Program-made: the position numbers and the translations under genes
Part shown: in pieces, positions 61,749-64,000 of the stretch
How positions within the stretch are numbered: the stretch's first letter is position 1
How the letters are laid out: each line of letters begins with the position of its first letter
The notes under the pieces: generated by a model
Told to the model about the DNA's origin: nothing
What the model saw: the letters and a program-made list of their open reading frames with translations, nothing else
Databases searched by the model: none
Origin: Rhynchospora pubera
Lineage: Eukaryota; Streptophyta; Magnoliopsida; Poales; Cyperaceae
Direction: 5' to 3'
Length of the DNA stretch: 64,000 nt
NCBI GenBank assembly: GCA_028095005.1
Contig: CM051459.1
Coordinates: 24,104,699 to 24,168,698 of the forward strand

Positions 61749-64000
61749 ATATATTAAACTATTGAATATTCCTGCATTGTGTATAACTGTATACCTTGTT
61801 CTTTACGCCACTCTCGTAATATGCGTGGGAACTAGGATGTGTGTTTCCTTGTATATTTTGGAGCACGAAAAAATGCAGTAAGGCTTGTCGACTGTTTAAT
61901 TATGTAAAAACAGGGATTTTGAACTTAATGCTACAATGGCCATCATGAGCAATTAAGCCATCAAATTTTATACCACTGCCAAGATTAAAATTTGCTGAGT
62001 AGAGAACGAATTGTAATAATATAGTTCTATACTACGAGCTAAGGAACTATCAAGTAATTCACCCAATATGTCCTGACCACTCTTTTTGTTAGAATCCCTA
62101 ATCCCCTTCTCTTTTCTTTCTCAATGACAACAATAAACACAAAGTTTCATCTCAACTTAAGCCAGAAGACATTTCATTGATGCAAAACATATCATTCGAA
62201 CAACCGATTCAGATCGCTCGATGCGAAATACAATTTATAATGTTGTAAAATGTCATATTAATATTTTTTTCAATTTCAATATTATTTTGAATTTGTAAAA
62301 TATGACCGTAAAAATAATTTTAAAAAAGTTGTAGTCAGATTTTTAGAATTCTTGCAGTATTTATCCAGATTTTTTTAAAAGAACCATCTAGCAAAGAACA
62401 TTTAAAGCTGTTTAAATTGTGTCAATGTCTCACAAAAAAAAAATTCAACAAAATTTAAGCACAAATAAATATTTGTTTGAAACGCTAAAAATATGTACAG
62501 CTATAAAAGTAAGACGATATATAGCTACATGATAATTCATCTAATGGAACATTAAAAAAAAACAGTTGTATCGCTTTAAGAATTATATTGCATGTCAAAT
62601 ACATATTTTTTAAAGAAAAAAATGAATCACTACACATGAGTGGGCTGATTAAAGTAAATAGAAAAAATGTACAAAAGCGGATGAGGATAATATAGATAAC
62701 GTGGTATAAACCGTATATAAACGTTTTGAAAATTAACTCTCTTTAATTGTCTATTATAGATTAGAAATGATAACGCGCAATTATCACATTAATTTTATTT
62801 ATTTGTTGAGATTGACATATTCTAGTATTCAATGATCTCACTAACATAGCATTGCGTTCGTACATCAAGCACACCATTTGTTAGGAAACTCGTCCAGCTT
62901 CTGTAATTATTTACAAAAGATCTCTGCATACACTCAAGAGGTTTCCAGCTGAATCAGGGAGGTTCAATTACATATTCACTTTGTAGTGTCTTTGCTCTTT
63001 ATGCATCTGGTCCACCAGGAAATAAACAAATCCAAAAAAGGCTAATACTTCAACTCCAAGTCAAGTGGCACGGGTGCACGAGAGAGAGAAAGAGGTGAGA
63101 CAGCATGCAATGCAATGAGCCATGCCAGTATAGATTATTGATCTAGCATGCAAATTCAAAGCATCCGAAGCTTGTCACACAATCAAAGTTAAGAGATAAA
63201 AAAAAATTGCCCCACTTCAGCAAGTGTGATCTGCAATCAAAGTCCAAATTTTGCACAGTTTGTCTCCTCTGCTGCCTACTCATCAGAGAGATAAATTAGG
63301 TTCCATCTATAGTCTCGTTCAATGTATTAAATAATTTCGTCCAATATGAACAGTCAAAAATTTAAATTTTTATCAAAATTATAAACATAATTATAGTTGC
63401 TTTAGTATCTATCATTTCTTTTCGTTTGATGGTCAAAATTGCAACTGAATTGCAATTAACTGTCTTAATGCCTATCGATACAAACCGAATATTATCGATA
63501 AAGAATAAGATTTATTTTATATTGAACTATAAATGTAGTATAGATGGTTTTAGACTTTGTCTTTCAGTATAGAAATGTGAACACATTTAATTAATTTGTT
63601 GGTCGCAGACCGTATAAAAGTATCGCTAACCACGACATGTTGTGACAAATTGCGATTGATCTCCACGATAAAGGTTGTGAACCGCAAGGCAAGGAAAGTT
63701 TGTAGGCTGTAGTGTCCTTTGATTACTATAAATGATCTCATTCAATAATTCTCCGACGAGTATTGGCTGGAGATAATTTGGATTTTAGTTTTATTCCACA
63801 TTCAAGGTTGATTAACAGTTTAACACTTACAAGAAACTGATGGATTCTACATAGAATCACAAATTCAATTTAAGTAAAAGATATCTAAAAAGAAATGAAT
63901 GTAGGATCTGATGACACCCTTATTTGAAAAAAGAAAAGATCTAGTTTAGACAATTTTGATTTGTTCGGATTATTTCGGTGGTTTATCGTTGGGTATAAGT
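61749..64000. other. Intergenic to window end, nothing recognised
   Basis: AT-rich DNA. A frame at 63550-63741 (minus) has no recognisable content. The patch 63060-63130 (GAGAGAGAAAGAGG) is low-complexity. No gene, RNA or transposon with clear ends was seen. Confidence 0.45.

Noticed and set aside
1..64000. LTR retrotransposons, LINEs, tRNA, rRNA or CRISPR arrays
   Set aside because: No long direct terminal repeats, no gag/pol or reverse-transcriptase frames, no cloverleaf sequences and no regularly spaced repeats were seen by eye; a fragment could still be missed.

Overview
This is nuclear DNA of a flowering plant. It is AT-rich, the genes have GT-AG introns, the 5' leaders are CT/GA-rich, and plant-type transposons fill the gaps. 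The species cannot be read from the sequence. I rebuilt three host genes exon by exon, all on the + strand: a LOG-type cytokinin-activating enzyme (9706-12231, 7 exons, 206 aa), a UDP-xylose transporter of the UXT family (38311-43042, 7 exons, 357 aa) and a PH-START-DUF1336 protein related to EDR2 (51661-58912, 22 exons, 749 aa). From memory, Arabidopsis has the same families in the same order at At2g28305 (LOG1), At2g28315 (UXT1) and At2g28320 (PH/START). The window therefore looks like an old conserved gene block, expanded here by transposons.

The rest is mostly mobile DNA whose borders can often be fixed to the base by target-site duplications (TSDs). From left to right: Mutator-like MITEs with 9-bp TSDs (1867-2695, 3635-4050, 12888-13186, 18216-18608, 23385-23676, 37341-37782, and less exactly 45097-45509); a non-autonomous Helitron (13366-17529, minus orientation) with a 3' hairpin plus CTAG; a hAT-like MITE (17614-17893); a long-TIR Mutator-like element of about 3.7 kb (18905-22640); a 4.1-kb CACTA element (24764-28901, TSD TAT); a tRNA-derived SINE with a 16-bp TSD (29726-29901) and a second copy at 31588; small elements with 3-bp TSDs (35806-35973, 61589-61745); and hAT elements with perfect 8-bp TSDs (43899-44079 nested in an older MITE, 45537-45792, 47274-47496, 48166-48797).

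The CACTA element is the most information-rich. On its minus strand it carries a proline-rich first exon broken by one in-frame stop, decayed pieces of a plant Ptta/En/Spm transposase, and a short segment that reads like the QLQ domain of growth-regulating factors. The Helitron carries several exon-like pieces with plausible splice borders that I could not assign to a family.

A possible new RNA gene lies at 33190-33360, where two arms of about 60 nt fold back around a perfect 17-bp core just downstream of a CT-rich leader. It fits a plant MIRNA precursor, but I do not recognise the mature sequence. No LTR retrotransposon, tRNA, rRNA or CRISPR array was seen.
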